A stretch of DNA of 64,000 bases from Limnohabitans kasalickyi (GTDB taxonomy: Bacteria > Pseudomonadota > Gammaproteobacteria > Burkholderiales > Burkholderiaceae_C), in NCBI GenBank assembly GCA_965234325.1, contig OZ248407.1:434001-498000 (forward strand). The letters run 5' to 3'. The notes under the pieces are model-generated. The model worked only from the letters and a program-made list of their open reading frames with translations. It had not been told where the DNA came from and ran no database searches. Of the stretch, positions 7,396 to 16,202 are shown piece after piece (the first letter of the stretch is position 1; each line of letters opens with the position of its first letter). A program made the translations under genes and the position numbers.

Positions 7396-8598
7396 TTACC
7401 AGCTCGATTCGCGGTCTGGCGACGCACTGATCTTGTGGATCGACAAGTCAGCGCCTTCAAATTCTTCTTCTTGGCTCATGCGCAATCCCAGCGTCTTTTT
7501 CAGCACGCCGTAGACCACAAATCCGCCCAGCAACGCCCACACCACACCCAGTGCCGTGCCTGCCAGTTGCGCCGTTAAATTCACACCGCCCAAGCCGCCC
7601 AGCGACTGTGAGCCAAAAATGCCCGCTGCAATGCCGCCCCACGTACCGCACAAGCCGTGCAGTGGCCAAACGCCCAACACATCGTCAATGCGCCACTTGT
7701 TTTGCGTGAGCGTGAACATCACCACAAAAATGGCACCGGCCACGCCGCCCACTACCAACGCGCCCATGGGGTGCATCAAGTCAGAGCCCGCACACACCGC
7801 CACCAGGCCAGCCAAAGGGCCGTTGTGCACAAAGCCTGGGTCGTTCTTGCCCAGTAGCAACGCCACCAGCGTGCCGCCCACCATCGCCATCAGCGAGTTA
7901 ACGGCCACCAAACCCGAAATCTTGTCCAGAGTTTGTGCGCTCATTACGTTGAAGCCAAACCAGCCCACGATCAAAATCCAGGCGCCCAAAGCGAGGAACG
8001 GAATGCTCGAAGGTGGGTGCGCTGAAATCGCACCGTCTTTGCGGTAACGGTTGCTGCGTGCACCTAGCAGCAGCACAGCGGGCAACGCAATCCAGCCGCC
8101 CACGGCGTGCACCACCACCGAGCCTGCGAAGTCATGAAACTCGTCGCCGGTCAATTCTTTGAGCCATGCTTGAAAGCCAAAGTGCTGGTTCCAAGCAATG
8201 CCCTCGAAGAAGGGGTACACAAAACCTACCACCACGGCGGTCGCAATCAGTTGAGGCCAAAACTTAGCGCGTTCCGCAATACCGCCCGAAATAATGGCCG
8301 GAATGGCAGCGGCAAATGTCAACAGGAAGAAAAACTTCACCAGCTCGTAGCCGTTTTTGTCGGCCAGCGATTCAGCGCCCACCATGAAACTCGCGCCATA
8401 CGCCACGCCATAGCCCACCACAAAATAAGCCACGGTGGACACGCAAAAGTCCACCAAGATTTTTACCAGTGCGTTCACTTGGTTTTTCTTGCGAACCGTG
8501 CCTAGCTCTAAAAATGCAAAACCGGCGTGCATGGCCAGCACCATGATTGCGCCTAGCAGAATGAACAAAGCATCTGCGCCCTGTTTGTGTGCGTCCAT
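7396..8598 (-). CDS. amt: Ammonium transporter Amt
   Basis: A 400 aa Amt/MEP/Rh-family channel for ammonium uptake, with 11 predicted membrane helices. Family landmarks are visible: MHAGFAFLELG in the first helix, the DFAGSVVVHAVGG segment carrying the recruiting Asp and first pore His, and WPLHGLCGTWGG with the second pore His. The start at 8598 (MDAHKQGADALF) is preferred over an upstream in-frame ATG at 8643 because AAGGAAAG precedes it and homologues begin here. No glnK lies next to it. The upstream sequence carries a sigma-54-type promoter, which fits nitrogen control. Confidence 0.94.
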   Translation of the reverse strand: MDAHKQGADALFILLGAIMVLAMHAGFAFLELGTVRKKNQVNALVKILVDFCVSTVAYFVVGYGVAYGASFMVGAESLADKNGYELVKFFFLLTFAAAIPAIISGGIAERAKFWPQLIATAVVVGFVYPFFEGIAWNQHFGFQAWLKELTGDEFHDFAGSVVVHAVGGWIALPAVLLLGARSNRYRKDGAISAHPPSSIPFLALGAWILIVGWFGFNVMSAQTLDKISGLVAVNSLMAMVGGTLVALLLGKNDPGFVHNGPLAGLVAVCAGSDLMHPMGALVVGGVAGAIFVVMFTLTQNKWRIDDVLGVWPLHGLCGTWGGIAAGIFGSQSLGGLGGVNLTAQLAGTALGVVWALLGGFVVYGVLKKTLGLRMSQEEEFEGADLSIHKISASPDRESSW

Positions 8599-8626
8599 AA
8601 CTCTTTCCTTGTCGTTGATGTTCTTT

Positions 8627-8688
8627 TTTGGTGCATTTTTCACCCCTAAATGGGTGACGCACCGGATAAAAGCAAAAAATGCACCAAA
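8627..8688. repeat. 14 bp inverted repeat spanning the amt promoter
   Basis: Perfect arms TTTGGTGCATTTTT (8627-8640) and AAAAATGCACCAAA (8675-8688) flank a 34 nt centre, which holds a second small palindrome CACCC...GGGTG (8641-8656). Each arm carries TGGTGCA, which resembles an NtrC half-site. The right arm coincides with the sigma-54 promoter element. A regulator-binding role is inferred. Confidence 0.6.
8672..8685 (-). promoter_or_regulatory. Sigma-54 (RpoN) type promoter for amt
   Basis: Read on the minus strand, the sequence is TTGGTGCATTTTTTGCTT. It contains the obligatory GG (8685-8684) and GC (8673-8672) doublets separated by exactly 10 nt, matching the -24/-12 consensus TGGYRCN5TTGCW. 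The predicted transcript starts near 8660, about 60 nt before the amt start codon. Confidence 0.65.
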
Positions 8689-8769
8689 GCAAAGATGGTT
8701 GCCACAAATTGGGGATGCTCTGCCTAGGTACTAAAGCTGTGGCCGACTATCCAGAGATGGCGTTGAACT

Positions 8770-9153
8770 TCACGCCTTTGGCCAGCTGCCCATTCTGGGG
8801 CTCTGTTGCGCTTGCGCAAGCTCGTCGGCGCTGACTTCGATTTCCATGCGCAATAGCGCAGCACCCATGGCTTTGCCGAGGTTGTCCAAACGCAGGTTGC
8901 GTGCGCCACCGCCTTGCAAGGCACCGTGCAAGACCAGTTTGATGGCCAGAATATTGGGCAGCAGCCAGAGGTCGACATGGCCATCTAGCCAAGGCGCGAA
9001 ATGGGCCTTCACTGTGGCGGCGGTGACTTCGCGTTCGATGATGCGGTAGCCCGCTTCGTTCCACGCAAACAGGCCGAAGTCCACCCAGTCGGCTTTGTCG
9101 CCGCTGCGGGCGTGGGCCAGTTGCACCAGCGGTATGCGTCGTGTCGTGTTCAT
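8770..9153 (-). CDS. AtuA-like ferredoxin-fold domain protein (small AtuA partner)
   Basis: A 127 aa protein that corresponds to the C-terminal domain found at the end of longer AtuA proteins (AtuA-like, ferredoxin-fold). Typical features are the start IPLVQLAHARSGDKAD, then VDLWLLPNILAIKLVLHGAL and GGGARNLRLDNLGKAMGAALL. It overlaps atuA by 4 bp and is translated after it, so the two probably form one complex. The exact reaction of AtuA proteins is not established to my knowledge. An overlapping frame reading through this segment is rejected. Confidence 0.78.
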   Translation of the reverse strand: MNTTRRIPLVQLAHARSGDKADWVDFGLFAWNEAGYRIIEREVTAATVKAHFAPWLDGHVDLWLLPNILAIKLVLHGALQGGGARNLRLDNLGKAMGAALLRMEIEVSADELAQAQQSPRMGSWPKA

Positions 9154-10541
9154 CCCTGCACCTCCAGCATCTCAACGCGTGCTTGAACGCGCTGTCGCGA
9201 AATCAAGGTGGGCCAGATGCCCAGGAGTTCGCTGGTGTTGTTCAAACCCTGAAAGCCGCAGGTGTAGGCGGGCCCGCTCAAGGCCATCCACGGAAAAAGG
9301 CGACCAAACCCGTCGGCGGCCGCTTTGCTGCTCGTGCGCAGCACCATGCGCACCCAGATCTCGTTGTGTTCATTGAGCTCAGCGGGTGGCGGTAAAGGTG
9401 CCAACACGCCATGCGCTGAATTGAGCCCGGGGTATTCCACAAACAACTCGTCAAAGGGGATTTTTCTTTCGCGCAGTTGCTCGCGGATGATGCGCTCGGC
9501 CGTTTGCACTTTGTCCCATGCATCGGGCCATGAAAAGCCCCAGGTGATGTCGGCCTTGAAGCCGTCTTTGAAGCCTGCCACTACCTTGAGTTGGTCGGTG
9601 GGTGGGCGGCCTTGTGCGCCGGTCACGCGCACACGGTGGTGGCCTTCGTCGTGTAGCTGAATCTGCCCCATGTCGAGCACCACATCCGGCGAAAAATACG
9701 CATGTGGGTTGTGCACCTCGTAGAGCAATTGTTGGCGCACGGTGTCAAAGTTCACCAGCCCACCGGTGTCTGGCGCTTTGGTGATGACGGCCGTGCCGTC
9801 GGCAAAAACTTCGGCAATCGGGTAGCCGATGTGGCCGAGGTCAGGAATGCTTTGCCAGTGCCCTTGGTCACCAAAATTACCGCCACTGCCCTGCCCCGAG
9901 CATTCCAGCAAATGCCCCACGGTCAGGCCTTGGGCCAAGCGGTTGAAGTCCTCAGGTGTGTTCGCGTTGCCGAGCTTCCAGCCCAATTCATGCACCAAAG
10001 GACCGAGGAACAAGGCCGCATCGGCCACACGTCCGGTGATCACAATGTCTGCCCCTTGCGCGAGTGCATCGACGATGGGTTGTGCGCCTAGGTAAGCGTT
10101 GCCAAACACCAAGCGCTCGCGCACGTTGCTCACGGGCGTGCCATTCATCATGTGATCAAACTCAGCTTGCGCCTCGTGCAACAGGGGCAGCACATCGTCG
10201 CCTGACACCACCGCTATGCGCGGCTGCCAGCCTTGGCCCGCCAAAGCGGCGCGCACAGCCTGTGCTGCACCCATGGGGTTCAAGCCACCCGCGTTGCAGA
10301 CGAACTTCACGCCGCGTGCCTGCATCAAGGGCCACAGGCGCATGAGCATGGGCACCACGTCTCGCGCGTAGCCCAACGTCGGGTCTCGTTGGCGGTCTTT
10401 TTGCAAAATGGCCAAAGTCAGTTCGGCCAAGTGGTCGCTGGCGATGTACTGCACATTGCCGCGCTCGATGCTGGTGACCACGGGCTCCCAGTTGTCGCCG
10501 TAAAAGCCCAGTCCTGAACCAATGCGTATGGATGCTGTCAT
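9150..10541 (-). CDS. atuA: Acyclic terpene utilisation protein AtuA, main domain (DUF1446)
   Basis: A 463 aa DUF1446-family protein required for citronellol/geraniol catabolism in Pseudomonas; biochemical role unknown. Characteristic segments are IRIGSGLGFYGDNWEPV at the N terminus, FVCNAGGLNPMGAAQAVR, VFGNAYLGAQPIVDAL and ITGRVADAALFLGPLVHELGW. Many homologues are about 590 aa, with an extra C-terminal domain that is here the separate downstream gene at 8770-9153. The gene is divergent from the livH operon across 168 bp with two palindromes. It lies apart from the other atu-type genes at 18.7-29.3 kb but in the same locus. Confidence 0.85.
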   Translation of the reverse strand: MTASIRIGSGLGFYGDNWEPVVTSIERGNVQYIASDHLAELTLAILQKDRQRDPTLGYARDVVPMLMRLWPLMQARGVKFVCNAGGLNPMGAAQAVRAALAGQGWQPRIAVVSGDDVLPLLHEAQAEFDHMMNGTPVSNVRERLVFGNAYLGAQPIVDALAQGADIVITGRVADAALFLGPLVHELGWKLGNANTPEDFNRLAQGLTVGHLLECSGQGSGGNFGDQGHWQSIPDLGHIGYPIAEVFADGTAVITKAPDTGGLVNFDTVRQQLLYEVHNPHAYFSPDVVLDMGQIQLHDEGHHRVRVTGAQGRPPTDQLKVVAGFKDGFKADITWGFSWPDAWDKVQTAERIIREQLRERKIPFDELFVEYPGLNSAHGVLAPLPPPAELNEHNEIWVRMVLRTSSKAAADGFGRLFPWMALSGPAYTCGFQGLNNTSELLGIWPTLISRQRVQARVEMLEVQG

Positions 10542-10556
10542 GCCGCCATCTTGATG

Positions 10557-10596
10557 CCACCTGCGTGACGGTGGATCGGGTCAACCCCTAGGTTGA
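10557..10596. promoter_or_regulatory. Two palindromes between atuA and livH (candidate operators)
   Basis: CCACC (10557-10561)/GGTGG (10570-10574) and TCAACC-CCTA-GGTTGA (10581-10596, perfect 6 bp arms) lie just upstream of atuA and in the region shared with the divergent liv operon. They could bind the locus regulator, but they do not resemble the palindrome at 29377-29396. Confidence 0.35.
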
Positions 10597-10709
10597 GTCC
10601 CGCGAAAGACACCCAAAATAGCACGACCGTTCGCAAATGGCTGTGGTGTGAACCACCGGTTCTAAAGCAGCTGGCGCAGGACGACAAAAGAACAAAGAAG
10701 GAGACAAGC

Positions 10710-11585
10710 GTGCAATTGCTGCAACTGCTGATCAGCGGTGTGGCCCAAGGCTGTATTTACGGACTCATCGCCTTGGGTTTTGTGCTGATCTATAAGGCCA
10801 CTGAAACGGTGAGCTTTGCCCAAGGCGATCTGATGATGGTCGGCGCCTTCGCGGGCTTGGCCGCTATGACGTGGCTGGGCTTTCCGTTTTGGGTGTCAGT
10901 ACCTGCGGCCATCGTGGCCATGGGGGTGTTCGGCGTTGTGCTGGAGCGCTTGGTCATTCGCCCCATCTTGGGCCAGCCTGCTTTCTCCATCGTGATGCTC
11001 ACCATTGGTGTGGGCTATTTGCTGCGTGGCCTGATCACCATGATCCCCAATGTGGGCACCGACACACACACCATGCCCGTGCCCTATGCCGGGCAGGTTT
11101 TGCAAATGGGTGCGCTGGTGGTGGCTGCCGAGCAACTGGTGGTCATCGCATTCACCGCCGTGTTGTGTTTGGGGTTGTTTGCCATGTTCAAGTACAGCAA
11201 ACTGGGCATTGCCATGCAGGCTTCGTCGCAGAACCAGTTGGCGGCTTATTACATGGGCATTCCGGTGCAAAGTCTCAACGGTCTGGTTTGGGGTTTGGCA
11301 GCGGGCGTGGCTGCGGTCGCGGGCTTGCTGTTGGCGCCTATCACGTTTGTTCACGCCAACATGGGTTTTATTGGCCTGAAGGCTTTTCCGGCGGCGGTCG
11401 TGGGGGGGTTTGGCAGTTTGCCGGGTGCCATCGTGGGTGGTCTGGTGATTGGCATCGTCGAGTCGCTGGCTGGTTTTTACCTGCCTGAGGGCGTGAAAGA
11501 CATTGCGCCTTACATCGTGGTCTTGCTCATGCTGGTGCTCAAGCCCAATGGCTTGTTCGGCGAAAAACTGCGCAAGAAAGTCTGA
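10710..11585 (+). CDS. livH: Branched-chain-type ABC transporter permease LivH
   Basis: First membrane subunit of a HAAT-family ABC importer. A GTG start at 10710 is chosen because it is preceded by AAGGAGAC and gives MQLLQLLISGVAQGCIYGL, the normal LivH N terminus. An upstream ATG at 10593 would add 39 hydrophilic residues. The 291 aa product has about eight membrane helices and ends GLFGEKLRKKV. It is followed by livM, livG, livF, an acyl-CoA synthetase and the binding protein in one operon, so the substrate is probably the carboxylate activated by that synthetase rather than leucine itself. Confidence 0.9.
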   Translation: MQLLQLLISGVAQGCIYGLIALGFVLIYKATETVSFAQGDLMMVGAFAGLAAMTWLGFPFWVSVPAAIVAMGVFGVVLERLVIRPILGQPAFSIVMLTIGVGYLLRGLITMIPNVGTDTHTMPVPYAGQVLQMGALVVAAEQLVVIAFTAVLCLGLFAMFKYSKLGIAMQASSQNQLAAYYMGIPVQSLNGLVWGLAAGVAAVAGLLLAPITFVHANMGFIGLKAFPAAVVGGFGSLPGAIVGGLVIGIVESLAGFYLPEGVKDIAPYIVVLLMLVLKPNGLFGEKLRKKV

Positions 11586-11593
11586 GGCCGAGC

Positions 11594-12670
11594 ATGCGAT
11601 TTATTTTCAAAACCGAATACAACCAAGACATCACGTTGGCCAAGCACGGCGGCCATGTGTTTTGGTACAGCTTGTTGGCGCTGTTTTTGGTGGCCGCGCC
11701 CTGGGTGCTGGCCGAATACTGGCTGGCCCAATTGACGTTTGTGCTGATCTACGCTGTCGTGGGCCTTGGGCTGATGCTGCTGGCGGGCTTCACCGGATTG
11801 TTCTCCATGGGGCATGCGGCCTTTTTGGGTGTGGGCGCCTATACCGAAGCAGTGATGGTGAATGCGGGTGTACCTTTTCCGTTGGCACTGTTGTGTGCAG
11901 GCTTGTTCTCAGCGATGGCGGGTGTCGTCGTCGGTTTGCCTGCCTTGCGCGTCAAAGGCATTTATCTGGGCATGGCCACCTTGTCGTTTGGCTTCATCGT
12001 CGAAGAGGGCATTGCCCGGTGGGAGCACATGACGGGCGGTAATGCGGGCCTGAGCGTCAGCCCGCCCGCGTTGATGGGCTGGACCTTGGAGAGCACCGAG
12101 TCGTTTTATTTCCTGTGCCTGGTGGTGACGGTGTTGGCCACGTTGGGCATTCTCAACTTGCTGCGCTCGTCCACCGGACGGGCTTTTGTGGCCATCCGTG
12201 ATTCCGAAATTTCGGCGCAAAGCATGGGCATTCATTTGGCCCGCTACAAGACCTTGTCATTTGCCTTGTCGGCGGCGTTGGCGGGGATTGGTGGCGCTTT
12301 GTATGCGCACAAAATTCAGTTTCTCTCGCCCGACCAATTCAGCATCATTCAGTCGATTGACTTGTTGTTGATGGTGGTCATTGGCGGTTTGGGTTCGGTG
12401 CACGGTGCGTTTTTGGGTGCGATCTTTTTGATCGTTATGCCCCAACTCATCGCCATGGGCAAAGACTTTTTACCCGCCGCTATCGGTGGTGCCACGGGCT
12501 TGCAAGGCACGGTCTATGGCATGGTGTTGATTGCTTTTGTGCTGTTCGAGCCCATGGGCTTGTATGGCCGCTGGCTGAAGGTGCGCACCTGGTTCCAGCT
12601 GTTCCCGTTTTACCGCCGTGGCCTGTTCAAGCGCCAAAAATCCTTCCAAAAGTCGGACCGCCTCAAATGA
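11594..12670 (+). CDS. livM: Branched-chain-type ABC transporter permease LivM
   Basis: Second membrane subunit of the importer, 358 aa. It has the LivM signature region GLGLMLLAGFTGLFSMGHAAFLG split over helices 2-3 and the cytoplasmic coupling loop around TGRAFVAIRDSEISAQSMG. A short basic C-terminal tail follows the last helix. Spacing to livH is 8 nt, and the stop overlaps the livG start (ATGA), indicating coupled translation of the membrane and ATPase subunits. Confidence 0.92.
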   Translation: MRFIFKTEYNQDITLAKHGGHVFWYSLLALFLVAAPWVLAEYWLAQLTFVLIYAVVGLGLMLLAGFTGLFSMGHAAFLGVGAYTEAVMVNAGVPFPLALLCAGLFSAMAGVVVGLPALRVKGIYLGMATLSFGFIVEEGIARWEHMTGGNAGLSVSPPALMGWTLESTESFYFLCLVVTVLATLGILNLLRSSTGRAFVAIRDSEISAQSMGIHLARYKTLSFALSAALAGIGGALYAHKIQFLSPDQFSIIQSIDLLLMVVIGGLGSVHGAFLGAIFLIVMPQLIAMGKDFLPAAIGGATGLQGTVYGMVLIAFVLFEPMGLYGRWLKVRTWFQLFPFYRRGLFKRQKSFQKSDRLK

Positions 12671-13497
12671 ACGACGACATCCTCCTTTCTGCTCAAAACC
12701 TGAGCGTGCGATTTGGCGGTGTACTGGCCGTCAACAACGTCAGCTTCGACGTCAAGCGCGGCGAAGTCTTCACCCTGATTGGCCCCAATGGCGCGGGCAA
12801 GACCACGGTCTTCAACCTGATCAGTCGCATCTATACCCCGACCACCGGTGTGATCGACTATGCCGGTCCGAGTGGCACATTGCGTCTGACCGATCAGCCG
12901 CCGCACAACATCGCCGGCCTGGGCATCGCCCGCACGTTTCAGAACATCGAGCTGTTCGAGCACGCCACCGTGCTGCAAAACCTGCTGATTGGTCGTCATA
13001 CGCACCGCAAAACCGGTGTGTGGCGCGAGATGTTTTTCAGTGCCCAAACCCGCGCCGCCGAGATCGAGGCGCGTGAAAAAGTCGAAGAAGTGATTGACTT
13101 CCTTGATTTGCAACACCATCGCGACTCGATGGTGGCGGGCTTGCCTTACGGCGTGCGCAAAGTGGTCGAGCTGGCTCGTGCCTTGTGCACCGAGCCTAAG
13201 CTGCTGTTGCTTGACGAGCCCTCATCGGGTTTGAACGTGGAAGAAACCGACGACATGGCGTTTTGGATTTCCGACATCCAGCATGAGCTGGGCATCACGG
13301 TGCTGATGGTTGAGCACGACATGGGCTTGGTGTCCAAAGTGTCCGACCGCGTGTTGGCCATGAGCCAAGGCCAAGAACTGGCCACCGGCACGCCTGCCCA
13401 GGTGCAAAGCGATGCCGGTGTCATTGAGGCCTATTTGGGCACGGTGGACGATGTGTCCAGCTTGCGCCGCGAAAACGACAAAGCGGAGGCCGCATGA
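12667..13497 (+). CDS. livG: Branched-chain-type ABC transporter ATPase LivG
   Basis: ATP-binding subunit of 276 aa. Visible motifs are Walker A GPNGAGKTT, the Q-loop region FQNIELFEHATVLQN, an ABC signature in the LivG-typical variant LPYGVRKVVELARAL, Walker B LLLLDEPSSGL and the H-loop VEHDM. The insertion after the Walker A strand (ending TDQPPHNIAGLGIARTFQN) is usual for LivG. It overlaps both neighbours by 4 bp. Confidence 0.92.
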   Translation: MNDDILLSAQNLSVRFGGVLAVNNVSFDVKRGEVFTLIGPNGAGKTTVFNLISRIYTPTTGVIDYAGPSGTLRLTDQPPHNIAGLGIARTFQNIELFEHATVLQNLLIGRHTHRKTGVWREMFFSAQTRAAEIEAREKVEEVIDFLDLQHHRDSMVAGLPYGVRKVVELARALCTEPKLLLLDEPSSGLNVEETDDMAFWISDIQHELGITVLMVEHDMGLVSKVSDRVLAMSQGQELATGTPAQVQSDAGVIEAYLGTVDDVSSLRRENDKAEAA

Positions 13498-14306
13498 ATC
13501 ACGTCGTGAATGAGGTCGGCCACAACGCTGGCCATGAAGACATCGTCTTGAAGTTGCTCAACGTGGAAAGCGCCTACGGCCCAATCAAGGCCATCCGTGG
13601 CGTGAGCTTGCAGGTCAAAAAAGGCGAGATTGCCACTGTGCTCGGATCCAACGGGGCGGGCAAAACCACCATCCTCAAAACCATCAGCGGCATCATTGAT
13701 CCGCGCAAGGGATCGGTCGAATTCAAAGGCCAAAACATCACCGCCATGGACCCCGCCCACATTGTGCAGCGCGGTCTGATGCATGTGCCCGAAGGCCGCG
13801 AGGTGTTCCCGCTGCTGTCGATCCGCGACAACTTGTTGATGGGCGCCTACACCCGCAACGACCGCGATGGCGTGGCGCGCGACATGGAGGCGGTGTTCAA
13901 CTACTTCCCGATTTTGCGCGAGCGTGCCGCACAAGACGCGGGCTTGCTCTCTGGCGGCCAGCAACAAATGTTGGCGATCAGCCGCGCCCTCATGGCCAAC
14001 CCCGATCTGATCTTGCTCGACGAGCCCAGCTTAGGCCTGAGTCCCAAGTTGACCAAAGAAATTTTCGAGATCGTCGTGCGCATCAACCGCGAACGCGGCA
14101 CCACCCTCTTGCTGGTGGAGCAAAACGCCAACATGGCGCTCAATGCCTCTGATTACGGTTATGTGCTGGAAAACGGCCGCATCGTGATGGAAGACACCTG
14201 TGCCCGCTTGCGTGAAAAGGACGACATCAAGGAGTTCTATTTGGGTCTCAAGGAAGAGGGCGTGCGTGCCGATCGCCGCTGGAAAAAGAAGAAAACCTGG
14301 AGATAA
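13494..14306 (+). CDS. livF: Branched-chain-type ABC transporter ATPase LivF
   Basis: Second ATPase subunit, 270 aa. It has Walker A GSNGAGKTT, the LivF hallmark HVPEGREVFP, the signature LSGGQQQMLAISRAL and Walker B LILLDEPSLGL, with the H-region VEQNANMAL. The C terminus has an extra basic tail (RRWKKKKTWR) beyond the usual end, which is unusual for LivF. The stop is followed within 3 nt by the acyl-CoA synthetase start, so the ligase is translated with the transporter. Confidence 0.92.
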   Translation: MNHVVNEVGHNAGHEDIVLKLLNVESAYGPIKAIRGVSLQVKKGEIATVLGSNGAGKTTILKTISGIIDPRKGSVEFKGQNITAMDPAHIVQRGLMHVPEGREVFPLLSIRDNLLMGAYTRNDRDGVARDMEAVFNYFPILRERAAQDAGLLSGGQQQMLAISRALMANPDLILLDEPSLGLSPKLTKEIFEIVVRINRERGTTLLLVEQNANMALNASDYGYVLENGRIVMEDTCARLREKDDIKEFYLGLKEEGVRADRRWKKKKTWR

Positions 14307-14309
14307 GAG

Positions 14310-16166
14310 ATGAGCAACCTCTGGGACGCCTCGGGCATCCAGCCCAATAAAAACATCGTCATGGCGGGCGAGACCATTCCCGCCATTTTCTGGAACGCTG
14401 TAGCCGCTCGCGGCCCCAACGTGTGGATGCGCCAAAAAGAGCTGGGCATCTGGCGTAGCTGGACCTGGAACAAAACGGCTGAGGCGGTGCGCGAAATCGG
14501 CCACGGCTTGATGTCTCTGGGCTTTGAGGCCCAGCACACCGCCTCCATTTTGTCGAACACCAACATCGAATGGGTTTTGTGTGACTTGGCCGTTCTGAGC
14601 GCAGGCGGTGTGTCCAACGGCATTTACCCCACCGATGCGGCCGATCAGGTGCACTACCTGAGTGAAGACTCGGGCACGTCCTTCTTGTTTGTGGAAGACG
14701 ACGAGCAGCTGGACAAAGCGCTGGCCGTGCGCGACAGATTGCCCTTGCTCAAAAAGATCGTGGTGTTCGACATGGACGGGCTGCGCGAGTTCCATGACCC
14801 ACAGGTCATCAGCCTCGATGACTTGCGCGCCTTGGGCCGTGAGCACCTGAAGGCCCATCCCGACCTGCTGGCTCAGCGCACACAGGCCTGCCAACCGCAA
14901 GACCTGGCCATTTTGGTCTACACCTCGGGCACCACTGGCAAGCCCAAGGGGGCAATGCACAACCACCGTGGGCTGGTCCACAGCGTGCGCGGCTACAACA
15001 CGCTGATTGCCCGCGACGAGCGCGATGAATGCATGTGTTTCTTGCCGCTGTGTCACATTGCTGAGCGCATGGGCGGCGAGTATTTTTCGCTCTACACCGG
15101 CGCCAAATTGAACTTTGTCGAGAACCCTGAAACCGTGCCCGAAAACGTGCGCGAGATTGCGCCCACCGTATTCACCGGTGTGCCGCGCGTGTGGGAGAAG
15201 TTTTATTCCGGCGTCATGATTGCGCTCAAGGAAGCCGGTGGCTTTCAGCAGTCGGTGTATGGCTGGGCCATTGGTGTGGGTCAGCAAGTGGCTGAGTTGG
15301 TGCTGGCGCGCAAGCCTGTACCCGCCCATTTGAAACTGCGCTTTCATGTGGCGCGCTGGCTGGCGCTCAATAACGTACGCAAGATGATCGGCATTCACCG
15401 TGCTCGATTTCTGGTGACGGGCGCAGCGCCCATTTCGCCCGAGCTGGTGCGTTGGTATTTGGCGTTGGGCCTGCCCATGCTGGAAGTTTGGGGCATGACC
15501 GAAACCTGTGGTGCTGCCACCGGTGTGCCAGCCGATCACATCAAGCCCGGCTCAATCGGCCCGGCTGCCGATTTCAACGAGGTACGGCTCGACCCATTGA
15601 CCGGTGAAATTTTGGTGCGCGGCACCAACGTCTTCATGGGTTATCTGAACCTGCCCGAAAAAACCGCTGAAACGATTGATGCCGACGGCTGGCTGCACAC
15701 CGGCGATGTGGGCGTGGTCGATGAGGAAGGGTTTTTCCGCATCACCGACCGCATGAAAGACATCATCATTACAGCAGGCGGCAAAAACATCACCCCGAGC
15801 GAGTTGGAAAACGAATTGAAATTCTCGCCCTACATCACCGATGCGGTGGTGATTGGCGACAAACGGGCCTACCTCACGGTGATCGTCATGATTGACCAAG
15901 AAAACGTTGAAAAATTTGCGCAAGACAACGACGTGCCGTTCTCCAACTACGCCAGCTTGACCCGCTCGGCGGAGGTGCAGGACCTGATTCAAAACGAGCT
16001 TGAGCGGGTGAATAAGAAATTTGCGCGTGTCGAGCAGATTAAGAAATTCTGGCTGCTGGAGACGCAACTCACCGCCGAAGACGAAGAGTTAACCCCCACC
16101 ATGAAGCTCAAGCGCAAACTGGTTCAACAAAAGTACGCGTCGCAAATTGAAGCGATGTACCGCTGA
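14310..16166 (+). CDS. AMP-forming acyl-CoA synthetase (AtuH / long-chain type)
   Basis: ANL-superfamily ligase of 618 aa that activates a carboxylic acid to its CoA thioester through an acyl-adenylate. Motifs: the P-loop VYTSGTTGKPKGAM, VWGMTETCGAAT, HTGDVGVVDEEGF with the ATP-ribose Asp, and DIIITAGGKNI near the catalytic C-terminal domain. The large-family length and the LARKPVPAHLKLRFHVARWL region resemble bacterial FadD15/AtuH ligases. Its place inside the liv operon and next to the carboxylase genes suggests activation of imported isoprenoid or branched acids (citronellate/geranate-like); the substrate is not proven. Confidence 0.82.
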   Translation: MSNLWDASGIQPNKNIVMAGETIPAIFWNAVAARGPNVWMRQKELGIWRSWTWNKTAEAVREIGHGLMSLGFEAQHTASILSNTNIEWVLCDLAVLSAGGVSNGIYPTDAADQVHYLSEDSGTSFLFVEDDEQLDKALAVRDRLPLLKKIVVFDMDGLREFHDPQVISLDDLRALGREHLKAHPDLLAQRTQACQPQDLAILVYTSGTTGKPKGAMHNHRGLVHSVRGYNTLIARDERDECMCFLPLCHIAERMGGEYFSLYTGAKLNFVENPETVPENVREIAPTVFTGVPRVWEKFYSGVMIALKEAGGFQQSVYGWAIGVGQQVAELVLARKPVPAHLKLRFHVARWLALNNVRKMIGIHRARFLVTGAAPISPELVRWYLALGLPMLEVWGMTETCGAATGVPADHIKPGSIGPAADFNEVRLDPLTGEILVRGTNVFMGYLNLPEKTAETIDADGWLHTGDVGVVDEEGFFRITDRMKDIIITAGGKNITPSELENELKFSPYITDAVVIGDKRAYLTVIVMIDQENVEKFAQDNDVPFSNYASLTRSAEVQDLIQNELERVNKKFARVEQIKKFWLLETQLTAEDEELTPTMKLKRKLVQQKYASQIEAMYR

Positions 16167-16202
16167 CCGATTCACCTTTCACTTTCAACAGGAGACAAAC
16201 CC

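Noticed and set aside
14031..15539. A 500-codon open frame on the minus strand opposite livF and the acyl-CoA synthetase gene
   Set aside because: It is a shadow of GC-rich coding sequence: the plus-strand genes have clear family motifs, and the opposite frame is rich in His, Gln, Arg and Gly with no recognisable domain.
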